Source of the DNA: Microbacterium sp. CH12i
GTDB lineage: Bacteria > Actinomycetota > Actinomycetes > Actinomycetales > Microbacteriaceae
Direction: 5' to 3'
DNA length: 64,000 nt
Assembly (NCBI RefSeq): GCF_000685355.1
Contig: NZ_JHET01000001.1
Span: 186,001 to 250,000 of the forward strand
In this document: positions 20,837 to 29,800 of the stretch, piece after piece
Layout: each line of letters opens with the position of its first letter
Numbering within the stretch: position 1 is the stretch's first letter
Position numbers and translations under genes: made by a program
Notes under the pieces: generated by a model
The model's input: the letters and a program-made list of their open reading frames with translations, nothing else
Databases searched by the model: none
Told to the model about the DNA's origin: nothing

Positions 20837-21829
20837 TCAACGTGGTTTCCGCTGAGCTGTCTTCGCGCGTGGATTGGACCTAAGCGTCGCCAACAGGTGC
20901 TCATTCGGAGGGGCAATGCGCGCGACGTTCGCTGCGGTCAGTGCTTCGACCAGTGGGTTGACTTTCCATGCACCGGTGAGATCCCAGCGCGCGAACGGAT
21001 GCCCCTGCCGCCGCAGACGATCCTCCCGCCGCTTCTCGTCAGTAAGCAGGCGTGCAGCTTCGGCGGGGTCTTCGAGCTGGTACTTCTGCCAACCATCTGT
21101 TTCACCGATGGCGCCATTGGTTGGAAAGTAGAAGTCGGTGCGGTCGAGAACGCCGCCGTACCGGAACTCCCGCTGCAGTTCGGGGCATTCGAAGCCACTC
21201 CATTCGATCACGGCTCTGCTGATGCTCTCGGCGGGTGATTCTGCTAACCCGTCCGCGTGATCCCACACCCAGCGGAACCGCGCGCGGCCACGTCGATTCC
21301 GTTGCCGCTCAGAGTGCGCGCGCAGCTCGTCGAGGGCGAGTGATCCGCCCTGCACAGGCGAGATAGCGCTGTCGGTGACGGACAAGGCCTGCGCGAGCGG
21401 GAGCAGCCGACTGAGGTCGCCGACTGTGTCAAGAATGCCGGTGGTGAGGACTCCATTGACACGCACCACTTCTCGCGGATCCTGGCTGGTGTGCACAACG
21501 ACGTCTCCGAATGTTCGGGAGCGCGGTCGATCAGGATCGAACACGTGGATGGCGCGCGTCTCTCCGAAGCGCGGAAGACCATGGACGACGGCGGCGGATT
21601 CCAGACAGAGAACAGCATTCGGATGCCGTCGGGTGAATGCATGCACGCGCACGGCGTACTTCTGCCATGGGGGAAGTGCGCTGTACGCCTTCCTGTCGAC
21701 GTAGGTCCCGCTGCGCACGCGCAACCATCTGCTACCGGACAGCGGCACCCCGAGCATCCGGGCCTCGGACGTGGTGATCAACGGGAGCGGCGAAACAGCG
21801 GTGGCGCGATCGGTGAGGAGCAGTGGCAT
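20837..21829 (-). CDS. AbiEi-type antitoxin-like / nuclease-fold protein
   Basis: 330 residues, similar in layout to a family frequent in Microbacteriaceae that is usually named for the AbiEi (type IV) antitoxin. The N-terminal third has RWLRVRSGTYVDR and the CLESAAVVHGLPR stretch of the AbiEi-like winged-helix region. The C-terminal part contains EFRYGGVLDRTDFYF followed by GAIGETDGWQKYQ, which looks like a PD-(D/E)xK or DUF559-type endonuclease core. No partner AbiEii nucleotidyltransferase is present nearby. It reads against map and away from the DsbA-like gene, so it is alone on its strand. Function unproven. Confidence 0.65.
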   Translation of the reverse strand: MPLLLTDRATAVSPLPLITTSEARMLGVPLSGSRWLRVRSGTYVDRKAYSALPPWQKYAVRVHAFTRRHPNAVLCLESAAVVHGLPRFGETRAIHVFDPDRPRSRTFGDVVVHTSQDPREVVRVNGVLTTGILDTVGDLSRLLPLAQALSVTDSAISPVQGGSLALDELRAHSERQRNRRGRARFRWVWDHADGLAESPAESISRAVIEWSGFECPELQREFRYGGVLDRTDFYFPTNGAIGETDGWQKYQLEDPAEAARLLTDEKRREDRLRRQGHPFARWDLTGAWKVNPLVEALTAANVARIAPPNEHLLATLRSNPRAKTAQRKPR

Positions 21830-22196
21830 CCCCGCATCCTGCCGGAGTTGAGGGAAGCATCCAACGCCTGATCACACGATCGGTGGACAACGCGCGCAGT
21901 AACTCGTCTGTGCAGGACGGCGTCACCCGCCGGTGAGAAACCAGAATTCGCGCGAGGCGCCAGAGCGCACGTGAGACACCACGGGAGGTGTGGTGTCTCA
22001 CGTGAAAAGGATGAACCCACGCAGAAAGTGGCTTCTCATGCGAGGGGCGGATGCCGGGAACGACAGCGGGATGCCGCGCGGCGTTCACAACGGCCGCATA
22101 GACTTGCTCGGCAGAATAGAGGGATATGGGCGCGCACGCGCCTGCAGACTTTGGTCGGACTCGTGCTGGGCGCGAGCCTCGAGAGATCGGAAAGTA
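21830..22196. other. 367-bp divergent gap with a 15-bp hairpin
   Basis: It lies between the AbiEi-like gene (-) and the DsbA-like gene (+). CACGTGAGACACCAC (21968-21982) and GTGGTGTCTCACGTG (21990-22004) form a perfect 15-bp stem with loop GGGAGGT. An open frame continues upstream of the DsbA-like start, but its residues are Arg-rich and unlike coding sequence. The DsbA-like gene's promoter is probably near 22098-22127 but is weak. Confidence 0.5.
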
Positions 22197-22862
22197 ATGG
22201 CTGCTGCTGCCAAGAGCAACACCAACTGGTTCGCCGTCGGAATCTCGATTGCGGTTGTCGTCGTACTCGTCGTGCTCGGCGGCCTGGTGGTCTTCCTGAA
22301 CAATCAGGCCTCGGCGCCCGGTGCTGCGCCGCAGAGCGCGATCATCAACGATGAGACCGGAGCGGTCAGCTTTGGTACCGGTGCCGATGAAATCGACACC
22401 TTCGTTGACTTCATGTGCCCGGCCTGCAACGCCTTCGAGCAGCAGTACGGCGAGAAGCTGCAGCAGGCTGCAGCCAACAACGACATCACGCTCAACGTGC
22501 ACCCGATCTCGATCCTTGACCACCTCTCGCGGAACACCGAGTACTCGACTCGCGCAGCGGCTGCGTCTTACTGCGTGGCAGAGAAGGCGTCGGAATCGTA
22601 CCTCGACTTCTTCAACCTGCTGTTCGAGAAGCAGCCGGCCGAGAACTCGACTGGCCTCACCGACGATGAGCTGTCGGCGTTTGCCGAGCAGGTCGGTGCA
22701 GGGGCCGCCGCTGGTTGCATCGCAGATGGCACCTACATGGATTTCGTCGGGGACCAGACCAACGCGCACGAAATTCAGGGTACTCCGACCGTCGAGATCA
22801 ACGGCGAACGGCTGGACCTGCAGGCCGGCGATGCGGCAAAGCTCGACGCCATTCTCGGCTAA
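22197..22862 (+). CDS. DsbA-like membrane-anchored thioredoxin-fold protein
   Basis: 221 residues. An N-terminal membrane anchor covers about residues 12-35 (VGISIAVVVVLVVLGGLVVFL), and the rest faces outside. The active-site motif is CPAC in DFMCPACNAFEQ (near residue 80) and the cis-Pro loop is GTPTVEING. This fits a thiol-disulphide oxidoreductase that folds exported proteins. The ATG at 22197 is chosen because the anchor follows it directly and a purine-rich GAGATCGGAAAG lies upstream. It sits alone between map and infA. Confidence 0.85.
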   Translation: MAAAAKSNTNWFAVGISIAVVVVLVVLGGLVVFLNNQASAPGAAPQSAIINDETGAVSFGTGADEIDTFVDFMCPACNAFEQQYGEKLQQAAANNDITLNVHPISILDHLSRNTEYSTRAAAASYCVAEKASESYLDFFNLLFEKQPAENSTGLTDDELSAFAEQVGAGAAAGCIADGTYMDFVGDQTNAHEIQGTPTVEINGERLDLQAGDAAKLDAILG

Positions 22863-22898
22863 TACCCGCACGCCTCGGTCGTCGCCTTCGGGTTCAAG

Positions 22899-22927
22899 TT
22901 GCCTGACGCCTCGGTGTCAGATAAGAT
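22899..22927 (+). promoter_or_regulatory. Promoter of infA-rpmJ
   Basis: TTGCCT (22899-22904) and TAAGAT (22922-22927) are separated by exactly 17 bases. The same -10 hexamer, TAAGAT, is used in both predicted rRNA promoters in this window. The predicted leader before infA is about 100 nt. Confidence 0.65.
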
Positions 22928-23033
22928 AGACCGTTGGTGCCTTGCGCCCAGTTTCGGCGTGTCCGACTAGCGCGGCACCACAACTCATCCATTCACCGCA
23001 GATCGACCGGTCTGCAGAAGCGTCAGCGAGGCT

Positions 23034-23255
23034 ATGGCTAAGAAAGACGGTGTCATCGAGATCGAGGGCGTCATATCCGAAGCACTGCCCAACGCGATGT
23101 TCCGCGTTGAGCTGAGCAACGGACATAAGGTCCTTGCGACGATCTCGGGCAAGATGCGGCAGAACTACATCCGCATCATTCCCGAAGACCGCGTGGTCGT
23201 GGAGCTCAGCCCCTACGACCTCACCCGCGGCCGTATCGTTTACCGCTACCGCTAA
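23034..23255 (+). CDS. infA: Translation initiation factor IF-1
   Basis: 73-residue single OB-fold protein that blocks the ribosomal A site during initiation. It starts [14 protein letters not shown] and ends GRIVYRYR, both standard. Its own promoter lies at 22899-22927. It opens the alpha-type group infA-rpmJ-rpsM-rpsK-rpoA-rplQ. Confidence 0.98.
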   Translation: MAKKDGVIEIEGVISEALPNAMFRVELSNGHKVLATISGKMRQNYIRIIPEDRVVVELSPYDLTRGRIVYRYR

Positions 23256-23317
23256 ACCGGTCGAGAAGTAACGGCACATCTTTCGGGTGTGTACGAAGAC
23301 AGCGAACAGGAAACATC

Positions 23318-23434
23318 ATGAAGGTCAGCCCCAGCGTCAAGCCCATGTGCGATCACTGCAAGGTGATTCGCCGCCACGGCGTTGTCATGGTGATCTGCAA
23401 GAGCAACCCGCGTCACAAGCAGCGCCAGGGCTAA
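23318..23434 (+). CDS. rpmJ: 50S ribosomal protein L36, zinc form
   Basis: 38 residues starting [11 protein letters not shown]. The zinc ligands Cys11, Cys14, Cys27 and His33 are present, which makes this the C+ form expected when zinc is sufficient. It lies 62 bases after infA. The gap to rpsM holds a REP-like element. Confidence 0.97.
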   Translation: MKVSPSVKPMCDHCKVIRRHGVVMVICKSNPRHKQRQG

Positions 23435-23513
23435 CACCCGGTGCCAGGGCATCGCTCTCGCAATCTCATAACTCAATACAAAAACAGCAGGATCAAGACG
23501 CTTCCCAACCGGG

Positions 23514-23533
23514 CCCTTCGACAGGCTCAGGGA
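23514..23533. repeat. REP-like palindromic element
   Basis: CCCTTCGACAGGCTCAGGGA is an imperfect palindrome: CCCTGAG and its relative CTTCGACAGG face each other. It matches the reverse complement of the core at 14779-14797 with one change, and a diverged copy lies at 36677-36697. This motif is, to my knowledge, frequent in intergenic regions of Microbacterium genomes. Confidence 0.6.
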
Positions 23534-23609
23534 CCGGAAGCTGACACCTCGGGACAGAGGCCCGGGTCCATATCCTGCCCCACACCTCTACTCAGTTCAG
23601 GAGAACCGC

Positions 23610-23984
23610 ATGGCACGTCTTGCCGGCGTAGACATCCCGCGCGATAAGCGCGTGGTGATCGCCCTTACCTACATTTACGGCGTTGGCCGTACCCGCTCGG
23701 TCGAGATCCTCAAGGCTACGGAGATCGACGAGAGCATCCGCGTCAAGGACCTCAGCGACGACCAGCTCATCGTCCTTCGCGACTACATCGAAGGCAACTA
23801 CAAGGTGGAGGGTGACCTGCGCCGCGAGGTTGCAGCAGACATCCGCCGCAAGGTCGAGATCGGCTCCTACGAGGGCATCCGCCACCGTCGTGGCCTGCCC
23901 GTCCGTGGTCAGCGCACCAAGACCAACGCCCGTACCCGCAAGGGCCCGAAGCGCACCGTCGCCGGCAAGAAGAAGGCCCGCTAA
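23610..23984 (+). CDS. rpsM: 30S ribosomal protein S13
   Basis: 124-residue S13 of the head, contacting P-site tRNA and S19. It starts [15 protein letters not shown] and contains [20 protein letters not shown], the landmark tRNA-contacting region. rpsK follows after 29 bases. Confidence 0.98.
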   Translation: MARLAGVDIPRDKRVVIALTYIYGVGRTRSVEILKATEIDESIRVKDLSDDQLIVLRDYIEGNYKVEGDLRREVAADIRRKVEIGSYEGIRHRRGLPVRGQRTKTNARTRKGPKRTVAGKKKAR

Positions 23985-24013
23985 GCGCGGCCAGGGACTA
24001 GGAGAAGACTTTC

Positions 24014-24412
24014 ATGGCTGCACCTAAGGCCGCCGCGCGCAAGCCGCGCCGCAAAGAGAAGAAGAACATCGCGTTGGGCCAAGCCCACATCAAGTCGACG
24101 TTCAACAACACCATCGTTTCGATCACCGACCCGACCGGCGCTGTCATCAGCTGGGCATCGTCAGGTGGCGTGGGCTTCAAGGGCTCGCGCAAGTCGACCC
24201 CGTACGCCGCTGGTATGGCTGCCGAGTCGGCCGCCCGCCAGGCGCAGGAGCACGGTGTCAAGAAGGTTGACGTCTTCGTGAAGGGTCCGGGTTCGGGCCG
24301 CGAGACTGCGATCCGCTCACTGACGGCCGCAGGCCTCGAAGTGGGTTCGATCCAGGACGTCACGCCGCAGGCGCACAACGGTTGCCGTCCGCCGAAGCGT
24401 CGCCGCGTCTGA
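24014..24412 (+). CDS. rpsK: 30S ribosomal protein S11
   Basis: 132-residue S11 of the platform, beside the mRNA exit. After a basic lead ([17 protein letters not shown]) the core has [14 protein letters not shown] and ends in [13 protein letters not shown] 13-bp hairpin (24420-24452) follows before rpoA. Confidence 0.98.
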   Translation: MAAPKAAARKPRRKEKKNIALGQAHIKSTFNNTIVSITDPTGAVISWASSGGVGFKGSRKSTPYAAGMAAESAARQAQEHGVKKVDVFVKGPGSGRETAIRSLTAAGLEVGSIQDVTPQAHNGCRPPKRRRV

Positions 24413-24419
24413 TCTGGTT

Positions 24420-24452
24420 TGTGTGAGGGATGTCATCGGCATCCCTCACACA
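24420..24452 (+). terminator. Stem-loop between rpsK and rpoA
   Basis: TGTGTGAGGGATG (24420-24432) and CATCCCTCACACA (24440-24452) pair perfectly over 13 bp around a 7-nt loop. No U tract follows, so partial termination or mRNA processing is more likely than full stop. Confidence 0.55.
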
Positions 24453-24497
24453 CCCGATTGCAGACATCACACTTCTAAAACTCCACACCTCACCACC

Positions 24498-24521
24498 CAC
24501 ATGTCATATAGCGGACATGTG
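24498..24521 (+). promoter_or_regulatory. Inverted repeat just upstream of rpoA
   Basis: CACATGTC (24498-24505) and GACATGTG (24514-24521) are perfect 8-bp arms around ATATAGCG. The repeat ends about 8 bases before the rpoA ribosome-binding site. It could be a protein operator or an RNA hairpin affecting rpoA translation. Confidence 0.4.
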
Positions 24522-24538
24522 ATCGAAAGGAACACAGA

Positions 24539-25555
24539 GTGCTCATCGCACAGCGTCCCACACTGACCGAGGAAAAGATCGCCGAGAACCGCAGCCGGTT
24601 CATCATCGAGCCGCTCGAGCCCGGTTTCGGCTACACCATCGGCAACGCAATGCGTCGCAGCCTGCTCTCGTCGATCCCCGGCGCTGCTGTCACCAGCATC
24701 CGCCTCGACGGCGTGCTGCACGAATTCAGCACGATCCCCGGTGTCAAGGAAGATGTCACTGAGATCATCCTGAACATCAAGCAACTCGTTGTTTCGAGTG
24801 AGCGCGACGAGCCGATCACTGCGTACCTGCGCAAGACCGGTGCGGGCGAAGTTACCGCCGCTGACATCTCGGCTCCGGCCGGTGTCGAGGTTCACAACCC
24901 CGAGCTCGTCATCGCGACTCTCAACGACACCGCGAAGTTCGAGCTTGAGCTCACCATCGAGCGTGGCCGCGGCTACGTTTCGGCGACCCAGAACCGCAAC
25001 GAGTACGCCGAGGCAGGGCAAGTTCCTGTCGACTCGATCTACTCGCCGGTCCTCAAGGTCAGCTACCGTGTCGAGGCAACTCGTGCCGGTGAGCGCACCG
25101 ACTTCGACAAGCTCATCCTGGATGTCGAGACGAAGAACAACATCGTCCCGCGCGATGCTGTCGCTTCGGCCGCGAAGACCCTGACCGAACTGTTCGGTCT
25201 CGCTCGCGAGCTGAACGTCGAGGCTGAGGGCATTGAGATCGGCCCGGCACCTGTAGAGCCCGTCCTCTCCAGCGAACTGTCGATGCCGATCGAAGACCTT
25301 GACCTCTCGGTTCGCTCTTACAACTGCCTCAAGCGTGAGGGCATCAACACGGTGTCCGAGCTCGTGGCACTGTCGGAGACGCAGCTCATGAACATCCGCA
25401 ACTTCGGCCAGAAGTCGGTCGACGAGGTGCGCGACAAGCTCATCTCGCTCGGTCTGTCGCTTAAGGATTCGGTGCCCGGTTTGATGGCGCCCACTTCTAC
25501 AGCGCAGGCGAAGACGAGTCCTTCTGACCTTCCCGAAATTCTGACCAGGAGTTAG
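24539..25555 (+). CDS. rpoA: DNA-directed RNA polymerase alpha subunit
   Basis: 338 residues, full length, dimerisation scaffold of RNA polymerase. The N-terminal domain (about 1-230) begins [14 protein letters not shown] and has [21 protein letters not shown]. The C-terminal domain (about 255-320) has [20 protein letters not shown], with the arginine and lysine positions used for UP-element DNA contact. The GTG start follows GAAAGGA. It lies between two hairpins upstream and rplQ 6 bases downstream. Confidence 0.98.
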   Translation: MLIAQRPTLTEEKIAENRSRFIIEPLEPGFGYTIGNAMRRSLLSSIPGAAVTSIRLDGVLHEFSTIPGVKEDVTEIILNIKQLVVSSERDEPITAYLRKTGAGEVTAADISAPAGVEVHNPELVIATLNDTAKFELELTIERGRGYVSATQNRNEYAEAGQVPVDSIYSPVLKVSYRVEATRAGERTDFDKLILDVETKNNIVPRDAVASAAKTLTELFGLARELNVEAEGIEIGPAPVEPVLSSELSMPIEDLDLSVRSYNCLKREGINTVSELVALSETQLMNIRNFGQKSVDEVRDKLISLGLSLKDSVPGLMAPTSTAQAKTSPSDLPEILTRS

Positions 25556-25561
25556 ACCAAT

Positions 25562-26281
25562 ATGCCTAAGCCCACAAAGGGTCCCCGCCTCGGAGGCGGC
25601 CCCGCACACGAGCGCCTGCTGCTTGCCAACCTCGCAGCGGCTCTCTTCACCCACAAGTCGATCAAGACGACCGAGACCAAGGCCAAGCGCCTGCGTCCCG
25701 TCGCTGAGCGACTGATCACCTTCGCCAAGCGCGGAGACCTGCACGCGCGTCGTCGCGTTCTGGGCATCATCGGTGACAAGAGTGTCGTGCACACTCTCTT
25801 CGCCGAGATCGCTCCGCTGGTCGCCGAGCGTGAGGGCGGTTACACCCGCATCACGAAGGTCGGCTTCCGTAAGGGCGACAACGCCCCGATGGCAGTGATC
25901 GAGCTCGTCCTCGAGCCCGTCACCCCGAAGAAGAAGGCGACCTCGAAGGCTGCTCCGAAGACGGAGAAGGCTGACAAGGCTGAGAAGCCCGCCAAGGATG
26001 ACAAGGCTGACGCCGGCGCCGAGTCGCAGGAGGAGGGCGCAGCTGCAGAGGCTGTTGCCGCCGCCGCGATCGTCGACACCGAGTCGAACGAATTCGGTGC
26101 AGATTCCGCTGCTGCGAACGAAGATGGCTCGGCTCCCGAGGGCTTCGACATCAAGGGCAACAAGGACTCGATGAAGTTCCACCGTCCCGATGGTCAGTGG
26201 TACGAGCAGACTGTCGCCGAGGTGTGGTTCCGCACCGCTGAGGCTGCTGAGGCTGCAGGCTTCGTAGAGGCCGGCAAGTAA
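25562..26281 (+). CDS. rplQ: 50S ribosomal protein L17 with linker and C-terminal extra domain
   Basis: The L17 core occupies about residues 1-120 ([20 protein letters not shown]... to VIELVLEP). Residues 121-193 are a Lys/Glu/Ala-rich linker. Residues 194-239 form a small separate domain, [20 protein letters not shown] then [21 protein letters not shown]. This matches the pattern IKGN-x-MxYHxP-x-YxxT-x-WFxT-x-AxxAGF that I know as the 'sunset' domain, seen in some actinobacterial ribosomal proteins and nucleases. Its role is unknown. The gene ends the alpha group, before a terminator. Confidence 0.93.
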   Translation: MPKPTKGPRLGGGPAHERLLLANLAAALFTHKSIKTTETKAKRLRPVAERLITFAKRGDLHARRRVLGIIGDKSVVHTLFAEIAPLVAEREGGYTRITKVGFRKGDNAPMAVIELVLEPVTPKKKATSKAAPKTEKADKAEKPAKDDKADAGAESQEEGAAAEAVAAAAIVDTESNEFGADSAAANEDGSAPEGFDIKGNKDSMKFHRPDGQWYEQTVAEVWFRTAEAAEAAGFVEAGK

Positions 26282-26293
26282 TCTCACGCAATT

Positions 26294-26334
26294 GACGAAA
26301 CCCGCCGCTCCTTTTCGGAGTGGCGGGTTTCGTC
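26294..26334. terminator. Bidirectional terminator between rplQ and the acyl-CoA ligase
   Basis: GACGAAACCCGCC (26294-26306) and GGCGGGTTTCGTC (26322-26334) form a perfect 13-bp stem, with a second small stem (CTCC/GGAG) inside. It lies between two convergent genes and is symmetrical enough to stop both. Confidence 0.75.
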
Positions 26335-26346
26335 GTTAACAGTGGC

Positions 26347-27920
26347 TCAGCGCGCGCGCAGATCCTTGCGCAGAATCTTGCCCGAGCTCGACTTCGGGAT
26401 GGCGTCGACGAACTCGACCTGACGGACTTTCTCGTGTGGTGCGACGTGCGACGCGACATAAGCCATTACGGCATCCGCATCGAGCGTCTCACCCTGTTGG
26501 ACGACGATGAAGGCCTTCGGCACCTCTTGGCCGTCCTCATCTGGTGCACCGATGACAGCGGCATCCGCGATCGCTGGATGCTCGAGCAGCACCGCTTCGA
26601 GTACGGCGGGGGCCACCTGATATCCCTTGTACTTGATGAGCTCCTTCAACCGGTCAACGATCTGGAAAATCCCGTCGCTCGTCACCGTGGCGACATCGCC
26701 CGTGTGCAACCAGCCGTCGTCATCGAGCATCTCTGCGGTCGCGTCCGGACGATTCAGATAGCCCTTCATCACCTGTGGACCGCGGATCAGCAGCTCGCCA
26801 GGCGCACTCACACCGGCGGCCGGCACTTCGATCTCTGACCTATCCTCTGGATCGAGCAGACGCGCCTCAGTATTGGCGAGCAGGAGGCCCACGGACGAGC
26901 GATTGATGTCATCGCGGTCGTAGGGGATCGCGTGAGTGACCGGGCTGGTCTCGGTCATACCGTACCCCTGAGCCACGATGCAACCGAGACGTTTCGCGAC
27001 CGCCGACGCGAGCGCGCCGTCGAGGGGTGCGGCTCCCGAGAAGATGACCTTTACCGCAGACATGTCGTATTGGTCGACGAGCGGATGCTTCGCCAATGCC
27101 ACCGCGATCGGCGGCGCGATAAACACCCAGCTCGTGCGGTGCTCAGAGATGACGCGAAGGAACTCGGTGAGATCGAACTTCGGCAGTGTCACGAGCGCGG
27201 CGCGCTGGCGCAGTGCAAAGTTCAACAACACGGTCATTCCGTAGATGTGGAAGAACGGAAGGACTGCGAGGACACGGTCATCGTCGCCGAGCGAGATTGT
27301 CGTTCGGGACTGACTGACGTTCGCAACAAGGTTGCGATGCGTGAGCATGACGCCCTTCGGTCGCCCTGTGGTGCCGGAAGAATAGGGCAGCACTGCGAGA
27401 TGTGTTGCAGGGTCGAACGAGACATTGGGTGCGGCATAGCCCTCTCCCAGAAGCGCAGGGAGAGATGGATGACCCTCTGCTCCGTCGAGGACAATGAGAT
27501 GGCCCGCGTCGATTCCGAGCTTTTCGGCGGCGGCTTTCGCCCCTGGCAGCAGCGGGCTGACGGTGATCAGCCACGTGGCGTCGCGTCGGTGAGCTGATTC
27601 GCGATCTCTTCGGCGGTGTAGAGCGAGTTGATGGTCGTCGCCGTGGCGCCCGCGCGCAGAATCCCGTGGAAGACGGTGGCGAACGCGGGGACGTTCGGGC
27701 ACAGAACGGCGACGGTGGTGCCCACGCCGACACCGCGTGCGGCCAACGCCCCGGCGAAGAGCCCGATCTGGCCGACAAGGTGCCGGTACGTGGTGGTGGC
27801 GCCGCTCGTTCCATCGATGATGGCAACGGCATCCAGACGTGATTCGTCCAGATCGCCGAAAAGATAGTCGTATACGGAGAGTGCGGGAATCTCCACGTCG
27901 GGGTACGAACTGCGAACCAT
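26347..27920 (-). CDS. Acyl-CoA ligase, 4-coumarate/long-chain type (apparent 1-nt deletion)
   Basis: ATP-dependent acid:CoA ligase of the ANL superfamily, about 524 residues. The AMP-binding loop is YSSGTTGRPKGVMLTH, the hinge region has GDVATV and LIKYKGYQVAP, and the catalytic lysine lies in KSSSGKILRKDL. The start at 27920 (MVRSSYPDVEIPALS) follows AAAGGAG. The frame breaks near 27582 (minus strand), where one base is missing between LTDA and DATWLITVSPL. Closest relatives by motif are 4-coumarate-CoA ligase-like enzymes; the substrate cannot be told. It diverges from the TauE/SafE gene. Confidence 0.85.
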
Positions 27921-28090
27921 GAGATCTCCTTTGATCCTGTGGGCCGACACGTCATCGGCGATGCGAGTCAGCCTCGCACATTTATGCACCGCGCCCCAAG
28001 CATCCTCGCGGGCGGCGTGATGAGCACATGTTACGCCGCAGTAGGCTGGATTCACCGGTCGAGCTTCGGCATGGGCGAGAGGAACAGCAC

Positions 28091-28889
28091 ATGGGTGAAG
28101 GCGAAGTCGCGGCGAGAGTTCGCGGCCCCAGGGCCTACATCACCTTCGTAGCTATCGGTCTTATCGCTGGCCTGCTCTCTGGCCTCTTCGGTGTCGGCGG
28201 CGGCACTGTCATTGTTCCGCTTCTCGTATTGCTGCTGCCGTTCGACCAACGCCTCGCCGCCGGAACCTCGCTCGCCGCGATTGTTCCCACCGCGAGTGTC
28301 GGCGTGATCTCGTACGCCGCGTCGGGCTCAGTCGCCTGGGTCCCCGCGATCATCCTCGCTGGCGGGGCCGTCATCGGTGCGCAGATCGGCACCCGACTGC
28401 TGCCGCGCATTTCACAGACCGCGCTGCGTTGGGGCTTCGTTGGCTTCCTGGTGCTCGTGATCGTGAGCCTCTTCCTCGTGGTCCCTTCGAGGGATGCCGT
28501 GTTCGAGCTCGGATGGATCAACGGCGTAGCCCTCGCCCTCGTCGGAGTCTGCACGGGTGTCATCGCGGGCCAATTGGCGTTGGCGGTGGCGTGATTATCG
28601 TCCCCGTTCTGATGCTGGCGTTCGGCACGAGTGACCTCGAAGCCAAGGGCACGTCGCTAATGATGATGATCCCGACGGCCATCTCTGGCACGATCGGCAA
28701 CCTGCGCCACCGCAACGTCGACCTACTGGCAGCGGGGATCATCGGTCTCTCGGCGTGCACGATGACGGCTCTCGGCGCCTGGCTGGCGACGCGCATCGAC
28801 CCGTTCACCGGCAGCATGTTGTTTGTCGTATATCTCGTGCGATCGCCGTGCAGATGACCATCAAGGCGCTCCGCGGGCGCAAGCGCTGA
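28091..28889 (+). CDS. TauE/SafE (TSUP) family permease (two apparent 1-nt deletions)
   Basis: Membrane protein of about 266 residues with two related halves, each opening with a glycine-rich helix: GLFGVGGGTVIVPLL and, after repair, GVGGGVIIVPVLML. These repeated motifs define the TauE/SafE family, which exports or imports organosulphur anions such as sulphite or sulphoacetate. The frame breaks near 28577 (one G lost in the second repeat) and near 28840 (one G lost in GTGGCG); repair gives an ending ALRGRKR. The ATG at 28091 is preferred because GAGAGGAACAG lies just upstream. Substrate unknown. Confidence 0.8.
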
Positions 28890-28920
28890 GGGTGTGGCAT
28901 CCGGTCGGTAGACTCGATGG

Positions 28921-29388
28921 ATGCCCGTCAACTCCGAACTTGTCGGCCGGGAGTTCCCGCCGACGCAGCCATACTTGGTCGGTCGCGAGAAGGTGCGCGA
29001 GTTCGCCCGAGCCGTCTTCGCCGATGCTCCGCTGCACACTGACGTCGAGGCGGCACGCGCACTCGGTCACCCCGATGTCGTCGCACCGCCGACTTTCGCG
29101 ATGGTGGTTCAAGACCTCACGCTGCAGCAGCTGCTCAATGAGCCTGGATCCGGAATCGAACTGTCCCGCACGATCCATGCTGAGCAGCGATTCGCCTACA
29201 CACGCCCGATTGTCGCTGGCGATGAGCTCACCGCGCAGCTGAAGGTCACCGGCATCCGCATGATGGCAGGCAACGCGATGATCACCAGTGAGTCCGAGAT
29301 CTCTGACGCCGCGGGCGATCATGTCGTGACCGCCACCACTGTGCTGCTGGTCGGCTCGGATGACAACGTAGGGGAGGTAGACGCATGA
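28921..29388 (+). CDS. MaoC-like dehydratase, HadA/HadC type
   Basis: 155-residue hot-dog-fold protein related to the HadA/HadC subunits of the actinobacterial (3R)-hydroxyacyl-ACP dehydratase. It begins NSELVGREFPPTQPYLVGREKV, the typical N-terminal signature, and lacks the catalytic Asp-x-x-x-x-His motif, which is supplied by the partner. The stop overlaps the start of the next gene (ATGA at 29385), so the two are coupled. hadA-hadB-murB is a conserved actinobacterial order. Confidence 0.85.
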   Translation: MPVNSELVGREFPPTQPYLVGREKVREFARAVFADAPLHTDVEAARALGHPDVVAPPTFAMVVQDLTLQQLLNEPGSGIELSRTIHAEQRFAYTRPIVAGDELTAQLKVTGIRMMAGNAMITSESEISDAAGDHVVTATTVLLVGSDDNVGEVDA

Positions 29389-29783
29389 ACTACGCCATCG
29401 GAGACGTGATCGCCGAGCGCACGATCCACCTGACCCGCGAATCACTGGTTCGTTATGCGGGCGCCTCGGGAGATTTCAATCCCATCCACTATCGCGACGA
29501 CGTTGCGGCATCCGTCGGCCTACCTGGCGTGCTCGCGCACGGGATGCTGACCATGGGTATTGCGTCGTCCGTGGTGATCTCGTCACTCGATGCCGACACG
29601 AAGATCATCGACTACGGCGTGCGCTTCACCCGCCCCGTCGTGGTGGACGCGGAGAACGGCGCAGACGTGACGGTGCTTGCGAAGGTCGGCGCCGTCGATG
29701 AGATATCGGCGCGGATCGACCTCACCGTGAAGTGCGATGAGGTCACCGTGCTCGTCAAGGCGCAGCTGCGCGTCGCCCTCTGA
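29385..29783 (+). CDS. MaoC-like dehydratase, HadB type
   Basis: 132-residue catalytic subunit of the same complex. The hydratase motif is YAGASGDFNPIHYRDD (residues 25-40), with the Asp and His of the hot-dog active site, followed by GVLAHGMLTMG. It works with the preceding subunit on fatty-acyl intermediates; in mycobacteria the equivalent pair acts on meromycolate chains, but here short or medium chains are more likely. murB begins 17 bases downstream. Confidence 0.87.
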   Translation: MNYAIGDVIAERTIHLTRESLVRYAGASGDFNPIHYRDDVAASVGLPGVLAHGMLTMGIASSVVISSLDADTKIIDYGVRFTRPVVVDAENGADVTVLAKVGAVDEISARIDLTVKCDEVTVLVKAQLRVAL

Positions 29784-29800
29784 ACGACCGGTTCGCTGAG

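Noticed and set aside
22011..22196. Longer start for the DsbA-like protein
   Set aside because: The upstream in-frame stretch is Arg-rich and unlike a leader, whereas the ATG at 22197 is followed directly by the membrane anchor.
24467..26287. 606-residue open frame on the minus strand
   Set aside because: Opposite rpoA and rplQ, which are certain. No motif or ribosome-binding site; an antisense shadow.
28091..28889. TSUP permease as a true pseudogene
   Set aside because: It has two lesions, but both are of the same type as those in essential genes of the window, so decay cannot be inferred.
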